From: Coprinus comatus
Taxonomy: Eukaryota; Basidiomycota; Agaricomycetes; Agaricales; Agaricaceae
Direction of reading: 5' to 3'
NCBI GenBank assembly: GCA_034638255.1
Contig: JAWPGT010000042.1
Location: 62,001-126,000 of the forward strand
Length of the DNA: 64,000 bases
The notes beneath the pieces were generated by a model. It did no database searches. It was given only the letters and a program-made list of their open reading frames with translations, and had not been told where the DNA came from. The translations under genes and the position numbers were made by a program. Shown piece by piece: positions 1 to 9,413 of this stretch. The first letter of the stretch is position 1. Every line of letters starts with the position of its first letter.

Positions 1-271
1 AGTGTGACTGTTTTCATTCATTATCTTGCATTGTCTTTCGCATAAGCAGTCCCCACTTGCCTTGATTTGTGCTTTGGGTGCATTCCGGGAAACACCGAGC
101 GTGGTGTAGTGGTCGGAGCATCGCCGAGTAGTACTAAATGTACGAGTGGCCCCTCTAAGACGACACGTTGAGGTAGTGGCCAAAGTGAAAGGCATAAGAA
201 ATTGCAGGGTCACCCAGCCCATGCATGACTTGGCTGTCACGTGTACTGCCCCTCTACTCCTTTCCTCCACC

Positions 272-1085
272 ATGGCTGCCGTCAACAGCACCTTTCCAAC
301 AATCACAATCGACCTTGTGAGTTATAAATGTCTGTTATACACTCTATTCTCATTGCATACACAGCTGCTGGACAGAGAAACGATTAATGACGTCCTTACT
401 GGCATTCTCCACGCCATTCTCTTTCACAGGCTCTTTGGACTAATTAAACCCCAGACCTACGAAGTCCTCGGTGTAGCCATGGTCCGTACTCTCGTTTCCA
501 ACCAGTCAATCCAATCTCACGTGTTTCTCTCAGCCAGGCGTATCAGACCCAGGCATGGAACAGCTGGTAGCAGACAAAGTAGAGACCTTCAGACGGGCCA
601 TACAAGCTGATGCAAACAGACGAGGCCAGGTATGTCAAATGGTTCATCTCGAAGCCTTTGTTCAATCATCCACCAGTTGTTAATGACATTCTCTGAGAAA
701 CGACCAAAGAAATCCTGGTATCAACTGTACGGAGCTGAAGAGCAGGTTCCTTGGGAACAATGGTATGCTCGAAACCCGACTCTTCCTTTTACTCACTCAA
801 CGCACCCAATACAGGATCATTAATGTCGTACTGCGGCAACACAAGAACGACAGAGGTAAGTAAACCTTGATCTATATAATATCATTATATCTAACACCGT
901 TAACAGAGCGAGACCTTGCCAATGCAGCACTGGCCTCAACCTTGAGTAAATCAATCTTCACAATGCTTACTCATACAGCTTCAGAACGAGGTAGAGCCGC
1001 CGTACCTCCTATAACCGAATTCAACGGCATATCACCCTTTCCATTCACAATTATCGCAAATGTCGGTGGTGAACAAATTCACTAA
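272..1085 (+). CDS. atg101: Autophagy-related protein 101 (Atg101), six exons
   Basis: HORMA-fold subunit of the Atg1/ULK1 autophagy initiation complex, which binds and stabilises Atg13. Six exons join in frame: 272-316, 365-481, 534-629, 677-762, 815-855, 907-1085, giving about 187 residues. The order of recognisable blocks matches the family: DRETINDVLTGILHAILFHR near the N-terminus, then a SDPGMEQLVADKVETFRRAI helix, FSEKRPKKSWYQLYG (the region of the WF finger; the aromatic pair reads W-Y), VPWEQW, and a C-terminal PPITEFNGISPFPF block. All introns are 47-52 nt with GT-AG ends. The ATG at 272 was chosen because the family begins only a few residues before this block; in-frame sequence upstream has no family similarity. 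The product is shorter than the human protein (218 residues), mostly at the C-terminus. Family assignment is firm; the exact N-terminus is inferred. Confidence 0.88.
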
Positions 1086-1969
1086 CTCTCGTTATATGCA
1101 TATACCACTCTTGCCACTTCATACCAATCATCAGCTCTTCGGCATCTATGATTTTGATACACTTTATTCTTACTCTGACCGACCTGTCAAGGTCGAACGT
1201 CCATTTGCCTCTATAATCCCTTCCCTTTTAGTCGTCACGCTTAACAACCCCCTCGTATATCACCCCCATCCCGAGTTTACGTTACGGACCACTTTAGATT
1301 CTAGCTTAGCTACATATATGCGTCATACATGCCACTTATTCTCTCAAGCTATGTATGTCATTATACTGTATATTGTATGTACTTTGTATTTATTATATTC
1401 CTTTGTTAATACTTTCTTGAACAATTTCACATATGCATACGCACATACATACGTTGCTATTTTCTTGTAAATAAAATAAAATTCACAGACTCTTGATTGC
1501 GTTGACGTCATGTAGTATGAAATTATATACACACACACACACCAAACCTTCAAATGGTCATTGACCGTAAATACCTACATATCACCAGCACTTACTCCGA
1601 GAGTACAATGAAAAAAAAACAATAGAACGGCGTCAAGTTGATACCTTAGAGATGACCATGCGTCCATGGTCCTTAATAATAATAAAACAATAGCATATAT
1701 TGTATTTTATTGTATTAATAGTCATTTCATCAAAAACTACCGCCCTGCATTTAACGTTCAAGGTATTAATTCCCTCCATAGTACCAATAAAAATAAAGGG
1801 CTGGGAGAAATCATTAATTTTGACAAAATGAGGAGATGGATTTTGTTACCAAAACATATCACAAAAGAAAAGAAGAAAAAAATCTGCAAGGTCCGCTCCT
1901 CCCCCTCCCATTTTCTATATTCAGATCAACAGCAAGACCCATCTACAAAACATCATCTGACGCCGGCGA
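1086..1969. other. Intergenic stretch, no gene seen
   Basis: AT-rich sequence between atg101 and a broken F-box gene. It holds a short (AC)7 microsatellite at 1529-1542 and A-rich runs near 1608-1620 and 1865-1882. The small open frames here show no family features and overlap each other on both strands. Confidence 0.5.
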
Positions 1970-3452
1970 CCCGAATATTTTTCACGAACCCCGAAGACTT
2001 GAACACGTTAAAACCTTGACAATAATAACATCTTCCTCCACCATCTCTATTCTTACAGTCACGAGGATCATTGACAATCAAAAATTTTGAAATTTTGTTC
2101 AGGCTTTGCGGAATCTTGATCTTCACCAATGTTTATAACAGACACAAAACCAACGCAAGAGCTCCTTAGTCCAACCTCAGTAACCGTATCAGGGATGTGT
2201 TCAAGAGCTGTCGTTATTTGCCGCAATATTGTGACCGGAATGTTGTGTGATATTCTGGGGTTATAATGCAAATCGGTACTGAGAATAAGTGATTTACACG
2301 ATGCGGGTAGTTGACTGAGGATAGACTCCAGACCTAAAACAGTAGTGCCATGCCGTTCCCAAACATTATGGAGAACCAGGGTACGTAGATCGGGAAAGGC
2401 AACTGGTAGAACGGAGAGCGATCCGAAGATACGACAGAAGGTCCATTCCAGGGTTTCGAGCTTTGTCTTTGATTCAATATCTCCTGCTCCCGCCAATTTA
2501 AAACACGAGGTAGAAGAATGTGGGCGCATCATTAAACATGATTGTAGATTCTTGCAGAGGATGAGAAGCTGGAGACAGACATTGTAGGGAATCTCGAACA
2601 AAATGAAGGTTGGTAATGTTTGTTGAGTATAAAATAGAAGATATGTCGTTGTGACATGTTTTCATCTTGGCGGCGTCATGAAAGACCAGCTCTTGAAGCT
2701 TTGGTACATCCTCGAGATCTTTATAAAACTTCCATCCCGATGATGAGTACCCGCAGCCCTTCCAGATGAAATGAAGTTTTTCGAGTCTGATGAACTTGTT
2801 CCATGCGATATACTTTCTGTTGTCCCTGTAGTCTAACAGCACCATATTTGGAGGGTTTATCCAACGGAGAGTCTTGATCTGGTCTGGATATTCTTTGAAA
2901 ATGACGTCTAGCAAAGGTACAAGAGGATACTCCAAGTCTGAATCCTCCCCAAGATCATCCAGTTCTGCTTCATATTTAAGAAGATTACCTTCATCTTCAT
3001 CATCATCTTCATCTGCATCTTCGATCATTCTCTCCAATTCCTCACGACGTTCCCTAACGGCTTCATTCTCTTCCATTTGATTTTGGAAGTCAAGTTCGAT
3101 AGTCAGTCCCAGGTGCCCATACTTGCGGAAGCAACGTTGGAGGAGAGAGACAATCTCGCCAGTATGATGACATGGCCCTTAAGACAACAGGGGATACAGG
3201 AGAGGTTGTCCTTGGGCTAAAGGGGTCAGAAGGTTGACATGCGAGGCGAAATATGATGGAAATGATTTCTGGTGGAAGCTTTCTGGTTGATGATTTCTGA
3301 TTGTTAGCGCGCCTCAGCAATGCGCCCCGTTGTTCTACCAAGCGGTCGATGAGGGCTTGAACACGCTCAGCTTCAGCAAGAGGATCATCTAGGGCCAAGT
3401 TATTTTTTGCTTGTTCAAGGCCACATAGAGGACAGTGGACAGTATGCGACAT
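1970..3452 (-). pseudogene. Decayed F-box/LRR-like gene (copy 1)
   Basis: On the minus strand from ATG 3452 an N-terminal CPLCGLEQ (CxxC) segment and a helical region lead into an F-box-like block (RKLPPEIISIIFRLACQ). The frame then ends at 3090. The homologous continuation (SLLQRCFRKYGHLGLTIELDF) is in another frame, and comparison with the copy at 28070 shows that roughly 85 nt are missing between the two parts. A long middle part (about 3076-2600) and a third part (2601-2068) follow in different frames, and the C-terminal part carries stops. An acidic run (DEDDDEDEG) lies near 3010. The copy lacks the family C-terminal block ending in EDGKLVDWL. F-box proteins are substrate adaptors of SCF ubiquitin ligases; this copy is not expected to make a full one. 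Introns could rescue part of it, but the comparison favours deletion and frameshift. Confidence 0.72.
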
Positions 3453-3573
3453 GGTGGTGGTTAGGAAAATAGTCGCGAACGAACGCATAGGTCCAAAAAG
3501 GGCGTACTTATATAATACCTACAATATTCTGATGGGCTCCAACTTGGTTCTAGCGGCCCACATACTACTAACA

Positions 3574-3680
3574 GGAACAACATACATTGAATCAAGACAT
3601 CCCAACTTTCTGCTCGTAGTCTACGTACATTGGCTAAGCCGTATGTAGCACAGGTCACCGATTTCCTCCTCCATTCCCAC
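3574..3680 (+). repeat. Dispersed ~105 bp repeat, copy A
   Basis: This segment (GAACAACATACATTGAATCA onward to CCTCCATTCCCAC) is clearly similar in the same orientation to 9295-9398. Shared landmarks include ATTGAATCAAG, TTTCTGC-CGTAG and TTTCC-CCTCCATTC. It lies just upstream of the broken F-box gene on the minus strand. No terminal repeats or coding potential were seen, so its class is unknown. Confidence 0.6.
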
Positions 3681-3829
3681 ATAATATCGTTCTTGTGCCA
3701 GACAACAAAATTATCTTGAACCAGACTCGGAATCGCAGTCGGTCTCTACTCCCGGGCTCAAGTCCTGAACCTTCAGGTAATACTCGCTATCAAATCTGAC
3801 ATGCCATATATGGTATGATTCGCATTGCT

Positions 3830-4262
3830 TCAACACCGTATTGGTGCATCAAAACTGGGTGACGGAGGTTGATAGTTGGAATATAGACCGAGTTCAAAGG
3901 CCACTTGAAACTTGATACCACTATTCTTCAATTCCAGACTCCTAGAACAGGATTCGCGATAGAATTTACCAGGTCTACGTAGAACGGTCAATGAAGTCTT
4001 CGGTAATTTTTTGAAAAACTCTTTCGTCAAATTCTCGAGCTCTGTATCACGATCACGATCACAGTGTCGACATGGATTAACATGGCGCCTAGAGTGAAAA
4101 CTAGACGTTAGATATCAGTATATTCATATTTTTTTAAGTGTAATGTGCTTACCTGAACAACTTGAAGTTCCTTATACTGTCTGAATCTTTTGAGAGGCGA
4201 GTATTCAGTGGGGTTTCAAGGAAGGACTCGAAGTTGAATATAAGCTTGAGTACCCAGGTCAT
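3830..4262 (-). CDS. Small hypothetical protein, two exons
   Basis: Two minus-strand exons (4262-4153 and 4088-3830) join in frame across a 64 nt GT-AG intron, giving about 122 residues. The first exon begins MTWVLKLIFNFESFLETPL; the second holds a Cys/His/Arg patch (NPCRHCDRDRD) and a basic middle. I do not recognise the family. Support is limited to the open frame, a clean splice join and a stop codon just upstream of the ATG. It could be a fragment of a longer gene or a chance model. It sits between two accessory loci and shows no functional link to either. Confidence 0.33.
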
Positions 4263-5102
4263 TGTACCACCATATCATGGGTCCGTAAAATCCGATACTT
4301 GGGTAGGTTGGAAAGCTGACTAGCATGTATTGGGTACCTTGAAGTCGAAGGAATCATTCAACAAGACAACGACAACGACTTCAATCTGAGAGAAGAGAAT
4401 GTTTCAAGAGGATGCAATGATGGAAGGGATATGGATTATGGGAGTGAAGATGCCTGAATTTCGTCTTACCTTTTATACAAGAGGGTTCTCAAATGTGGCC
4501 TGCTAGATTCTCCTGGACAATGCGTCAGTTACTATGGTGTCAAGGATGTCTAGTAAAAGGGTGTTGATAAGGGGCCCTCTTTAACCCTTTTCAAAAGCTT
4601 CTTTGTCCCTGTCACAGTGCCACCGCCTGGCCACCACCCACTACACGCGAATGGGAGACATGGGGTTGTTGCTTTAAAAGGTAATCAGAAAAGTACGAGA
4701 AAGAGCAAGCACTAACCTGTGCTAGGTGCCACAGATATGAATGATATGGATAGTAATACTGTTACACAAAAGAACTCTTCAGAAGAACACAGACACACAA
4801 AAACTTATCAACAAGTTCTCCTCTGAGTATTTGCATACCCCATCGGGCTATGGCGTAAAGAGGATTCACTGTTCAGACATCCGGCGAGCGCTGAGAGAGA
4901 GACCAGTATAATATAACCGCCCTCGATTCTCAAGTACTACTATCAGTGTGTCAACTAGACACTGCCACTACAGAACAAAGAACAGAAACACTACGCAATT
5001 AAGTAACATTTACATGCATACGTTCACGCTCATAGTTGATTACATATTTTGAAAAGAACAACAACACAGAATTGAGGCGAAGTAGCAATAAATCTAGTCA
5101 AT
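4263..5102. other. Intergenic stretch, no gene seen
   Basis: No coding region with recognisable motifs was found on either strand between the small hypothetical gene and the 3' end of the first MFS gene. Confidence 0.5.
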
Positions 5103-7251
5103 CTAGTTATTAGCATCAGTAGAGAAATCAAGATCAACCCAAGCCCTCATAGCATCCCCATAGGCAATTGTCAATGAAAGCAACCTATTACAAAAGAAAA
5201 GAAAACGATTCGTTTCAGCTCCAACGACAATTCAATCGGAAAAAAAGGGGGAAATACGAACCCAAACCCAACCAGTGTAACAAAAGAGATCACAGTATTT
5301 GTGAAGAGATGTCCATAAGTGTTAATCATGGGTAATAAGACTGCAGATACAGCGGCAACTAATGCAAATCGTAGCGCGCTAGATTTGTGATTTAGAGTTT
5401 GTTCTGATATGGATAAGAAAACGTACGTCGAAGCAGCTGTCACTTCCGCACTGTTTGCGTGCAAAGCATCAACCACATAAGTACAACAAGGTGTAAGGAC
5501 AATATCAACCTACGAGAACATAACAGTCAGAATTAAATGATTTCTCAACTGAGATAAATCAATTACCCCTATCCCATTGAAGAACAAACAGAGAAGATTC
5601 AAATATAACCCGATAGTCGATGGGATGTATGTGGTGATAAGACCAGAAGAAAGGACAGTAAGGGGTAAGAAAACACCATACAAACAAGCTCGAAGACGAT
5701 CTTCTGGGTACCATTTTCCGCGTTTTTGTTTCCATGAAATAACAATTTGATCCGATAACCATCCAGCAATTGGTGCACCGACTGTCACAATTAAAAAACA
5801 CAAATCGCAGAAGGAATAAGTTAATGATTTGATATAATATGTATATGGGAAAGGTACAAACCAGCATTTCCAAGTCCAACTGGGAGAAGACAGGCTCCGA
5901 TCAATGCTTCGTTTTCAATACCATAACGTTTACCCTAGAGGTCTGTTACTATTTCATCGGGACTTGGTCAGTATAGAAACAACTCACAATAGTGTATGCA
6001 AGTGGCATTATCAATGCTTTTCAACCAATTAATCAATTCAACCAAAATGATGTTAGGATAACACGGATTAACTCACAACATCAGTAAAAACGGCTAGAGA
6101 CCCCATTATTGACTTTCACAAAACAAAAAATATGTACATAAGCCATCCAAGATGAAGATCTATGAGATGAACGAGACCACATACAACAATCAAAATATTC
6201 GGACTCTTCAAAACCTTCAATTGCGCAAGTGGGTTAAGAAGAACAGGTCTCCATTTTGGTAATTCCTTTCCTTCTCTTTTATACTCATCTACACCCATAC
6301 TGTTCGGGTGACTTGTTTCAGGGAAATACGTCAAGATGCAAAAGAAAGCACCAAATGCAAAAATGGAAAGTATTAAATGAATTGCCCTCCATGACCAGTA
6401 ATGGGCTGTGACACCTGAATTTTCCGAGGTTTTTATTCGACTGGTGTCTCATGGAAAGAAAAATGAAATTTGAGCGTACCACCAATTACAGGAGCAACAG
6501 CAAGACCCAGTAACCCAGCCTATTGTAATTCACAATTCATTCGAAAGGTTAGGTTGGACAGTGTACTCACACCGTAATATGTACCCAACGCCTTTCCTCT
6601 TTCTTCAAGCTTATATATGTCTCCTATAACACCAGCACCAACTGACAAACTGGGAGCAGCTCCCATAGCTTGCACAAATCGCCATATCATCAATTGAGGA
6701 ATGGTAGAAGAATACACGATTCCAAAAGAACCGAGGAGCATGAGAGGAAGGAACCACAAGTAAACTGGTCTACGTCCATCTGAGATATTTCTGTTAGAGT
6801 AAGAAGGATTTTACTTGAAAGGATTGCGCACAAAATTTGGAGTACTTGGAACCAATTAGTCCGCCAATAGAGCCTGCCAAAATACTTATGCTAATCGCGT
6901 AACTGTTATTCCAAAGTCAGCCTCTTTGGTGTTCCAAGTATAATAGTATGAATTGAAACATACCTGATGACTTCACCTGTAGTGTCCAAGTCGCGTGCAA
7001 TTTGAGGTATTGAAGGAATGAATGTCCCAGATGTGAAAACTGTGGATACACTAATCACTTCACGAGATTCTTTAGAAGGAAATATTTCCAAAGAAACACG
7101 TACAAGAGACCAGTCCACCCCATGAAACGATAGCCACCAAAACCCTTTTCTTCGCAGGTGAAAATCGTTCATATATGAGATCATGTTCATTCGGAACCTG
7201 TGACACAAACTCAGAGTCAGATGACAATAATGGTGTTTCCTCGCTTGTCAT
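5103..7251 (-). CDS. MFS transporter, DHA1-type (paralogue A)
   Basis: Plasma-membrane 12-TM transporter of the drug:H+ antiporter-1 type. Start ATG at 7251 (MTSEETPLLSSDSE), directly preceded by an in-frame stop; stop at 5103. First exons: 7251-7104 and 7039-6964, about ten exons in all. Family marks in order: ER-F-P-A-KKR before TM1, FTSGTFIPSIPQIARDLDTT (loop 1), GSKYSKFYGRRPVYLW (motif A-like, after an intron join), GDIYKLEERGKALGTYYG (TM4 region), LLGLAVAPVIGG (position of antiporter motif C), RLRACLYGVFLPL, and a C-terminal VDALHANSAEVTAAS shared in form with paralogues B and C. Coding appears intact. The short acidic N-terminus with TPLL is shared with B and C. Substrate is unknown; export of small organic compounds is the family's usual role. 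Probably arose by tandem duplication. Confidence 0.83.
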
Positions 7252-7835
7252 GAGTCAGGCCTACGTCAGGGTAAAAGGGAAGAAAGGAAAGGAGTCTAAC
7301 CCTTTACCTTCTGAAATATCCAGATTTAAGTACTTCGGGAGAAAAATTCCCCACAAGGCTTGTTAAACAATTTCATGAATGACTCCAATCGTGATCCGCT
7401 TACAGCGCACCGAACATAACATAAACACGCGTGTCAAAATTCAGAAACTGATCTTTCCAGGTGGTTCAGTAACCTTCCATATCCTTATGGCGATAAGAAG
7501 GAACTGATTATTTGGAAAATTACATGTCCTATATCGTATCAAATATGATAGACGCTGCCTTGAAGTTGAAATGTTGTAGCCTAATGACACACGAGATATG
7601 TACCTGCCAGTACCACATGTCAGTAGATTTGTCGTTCCATAACTAGACCTAGTAAGAAACCAGGGGATACCGTTGATGATGCTCTGGGATAGTTGCCAGA
7701 GATATGAGTAGTACTAGGTAAACATGGTCAATGTAGTGAAATATTAAGCGTGGATTATTTGGCGGTGTTGTGCTCAGGGAAGTTCTGAGTTTCAATATTT
7801 AATGTTTCCCTCACCCTAAATGCGTGTAACCTTAT
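7252..7835. other. Intergenic stretch, no gene seen
   Basis: Presumed 5' region of MFS paralogue A. No coding similarity, repeats or strong promoter motif seen. Confidence 0.45.
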
Positions 7836-8177
7836 TTGTTCCGTGCATCGCTCTCATTATCTTCTTTGTGGTCACAAAAATACCAGGCTGAATTCTCCTC
7901 GCAAGTCGAGGATGAGTCGGTCACTATTATCACCGAGGTCGAGCACCTCCAAAACATTATCAACCATTTAGTAGAGCAATGTGCCATACTGTCGGGACAA
8001 CCTAACATCCAAAAGTCTGCAACCGGAAGACTTCCAACCGAGATTCTCTCAACTATATTCCTTCTTGCGTGTCAACGGCCTGACTTTCCCGCCGTCCCGA
8101 GTCTCTTTATCAACCACGATTTGGATAACAGCTTTACACTGTCGATGCCGATTGCCCTGCGTCTCCGTTACTCCTAA
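7836..8177 (+). pseudogene. Truncated F-box gene fragment (copy 2)
   Basis: A single open frame of 113 codons contains the family N-terminal helix (EVEHLQNIINHLVEQCAILS) and the F-box start (TGRLPTEILSTIFLLACQRPDF), then loses similarity and stops. Nothing resembling the LRR-like body or the C-terminal EDGKLVDWL block follows. The ~790 bp foldback element begins about 150 bp downstream, so the 3' part may have been lost or displaced during insertion and rearrangement; that link is inference. Confidence 0.65.
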
Positions 8178-8487
8178 TCAAAATCCTCAGTGTGCCATGC
8201 AGGTTAGACTCCCCAAAATGTAATCTCCAAGTTTTACTAATACATACAATGAGCGGAATGTAATACTACTAGTTAAGGTTTTTCTTAGCCTTCTGTAAGA
8301 GCGTGACACTGATAGCATTGCCAGGGACCGAAGCACGATTATAATCGGATGCAGGTGAAATCACCAGGTACACCGATTGGATTAGCTGGTGATTTCACCG
8401 CGTCCGATTAGTCTGCTAATAATCCAATTAATCGACCAAAGGATTAATCCAATTATGGTTATACAAAATAATATATATGATATGTGA

Positions 8488-8573
8488 TGGTAAGATGAAG
8501 GATTGAACTCACGACCTTGGGTAAGGTAAAACCATAAACTGAGAAGAAGGGCTAACCACTAAGCAACAAGACC
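8488..8573 (-). other. tRNA-like module in left arm
   Basis: Mirror copy, on the minus strand, of the tRNA-like sequence at 8875-8960. It has the same A-box-like and B-box-like stretches and so could act as an RNA polymerase III promoter directed out of the hairpin centre toward the left end. Confidence 0.45.
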
Positions 8574-8874
8574 TTATAATACTGGTGAATTATTAGGACC
8601 TATGTATGGTAATATCTGAGATTTGAGAAATACTGAACTCCTTCACGAAAATTTATTACATTAATCTAAGAGGTTTAATCATGGTAATACCATAGATAAA
8701 TTAAATAGTTCTCTTAATCTAATCTCTCAAATTAACCCTGACAATCTTAGAAACCTAAGTATGCCTAATATACCAAGATTGACTCGACACAATAAATTTT
8801 CGTGGAGGAGTTCAGTATTTCTCAAATCTCAGATATTACCATACATAGGTCCTAATAATTCACCAGTATTATAA

Positions 8875-8960
8875 GGTCTTGTTGCTTAGTGGTTAGCCCT
8901 TCTTCTCAGTTTATGGTTTTACCTTACCCAAGGTCGTGAGTTCAATCCTTCATCTTACCA
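8875..8960 (+). other. tRNA-like module in right arm
   Basis: The sequence has an A-box-like TTGCTTAGTGG (8882-8892) with flanking GCT/AGC able to form a D-stem, and a B-box-like GAGTTCAATCC (8938-8948) in a weak T-arm. Spacing fits an internal Pol III promoter. Acceptor and anticodon stems do not pair well, so a working tRNA is unlikely; a tRNA-derived SINE head or decayed tRNA captured by the element is more likely. Confidence 0.5.
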
Positions 8961-9294
8961 TCACATATCATATATATTATTTTGTATAACCATAATTGGA
9001 TTAATCCTTTGGTCGATTAATTGGATTATTAGCAGACTAATCGGACGCGGTGAAATCACCAGCTAATCCAATCGGTGTACCTGGTGATTTCACCTGCATC
9101 CGATTATAATCGTGCTTCGACAAGTGGCATTGCAGCATATACTACCACCTGTGGAATGTCGTCATTCAGCATCATAAACAGAAGTATAATGATCAATCTG
9201 AAATGCCAAGGTGTGACCAAGAGCGTAAATTGAACGTACCAAAATATGTTTACATAATATCTATAAATTGAACCACGATATTTATGGTTACTGA

Positions 9295-9398
9295 TGAACA
9301 ATATATATTGAATCAAGCCATCTTATCTTTCTGCCCGTAGCCTGCCTACACTGGAGCAAGTCGTATATATAACAGGTGATTTCCCCCTCCATTCTTAC
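9295..9398 (+). repeat. Dispersed ~105 bp repeat, copy B
   Basis: Same-orientation relative of 3574-3680. It lies directly downstream of the 3' end of the GMC oxidoreductase gene and about 175 bp from the foldback element. Confidence 0.6.
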
Positions 9399-9413
9399 TT
9401 TCGCATTCAGGAG

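Larger units (their letters stand above)
8329..9119. repeat. Long near-perfect inverted repeat (foldback/MITE-like element)
   Basis: Arms 8329-8657 and 8791-9119 are each 329 nt and are reverse complements with one mismatch noticed (8646 region, CTCCTT against CTCCTC) and no gap. The spacer is 133 nt (8658-8790) and AT-rich. Ends read CGAAGCACGATTATAATCGG inward on both sides. Each arm carries a nested 13 nt inverted repeat (8354-8366 with 8387-8399, GGTGAAATCACCA) and a tRNA-like module. There is no open reading frame for a transposase. No clear target-site duplication was found. The near-identity implies recent formation or gene conversion. A read-through transcript would fold into a ~330 bp dsRNA. 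Confidence 0.93.

Noticed and set aside
98..180. tRNA-like stretch (GGTGTAGTGGTCGG) at the left end
   Set aside because: An A-box-like string is present but there is no B-box at the proper distance and no cloverleaf.
1344..1553. Small minus-strand frame over the AC microsatellite
   Set aside because: Its N-terminus is largely simple repeat and AT-rich spacer, with no family similarity.
8329..9119. CRISPR array or transposase gene in the hairpin region
   Set aside because: The repeats are one pair of inverted arms, not spaced direct repeats, and no frame of useful length encodes a transposase.
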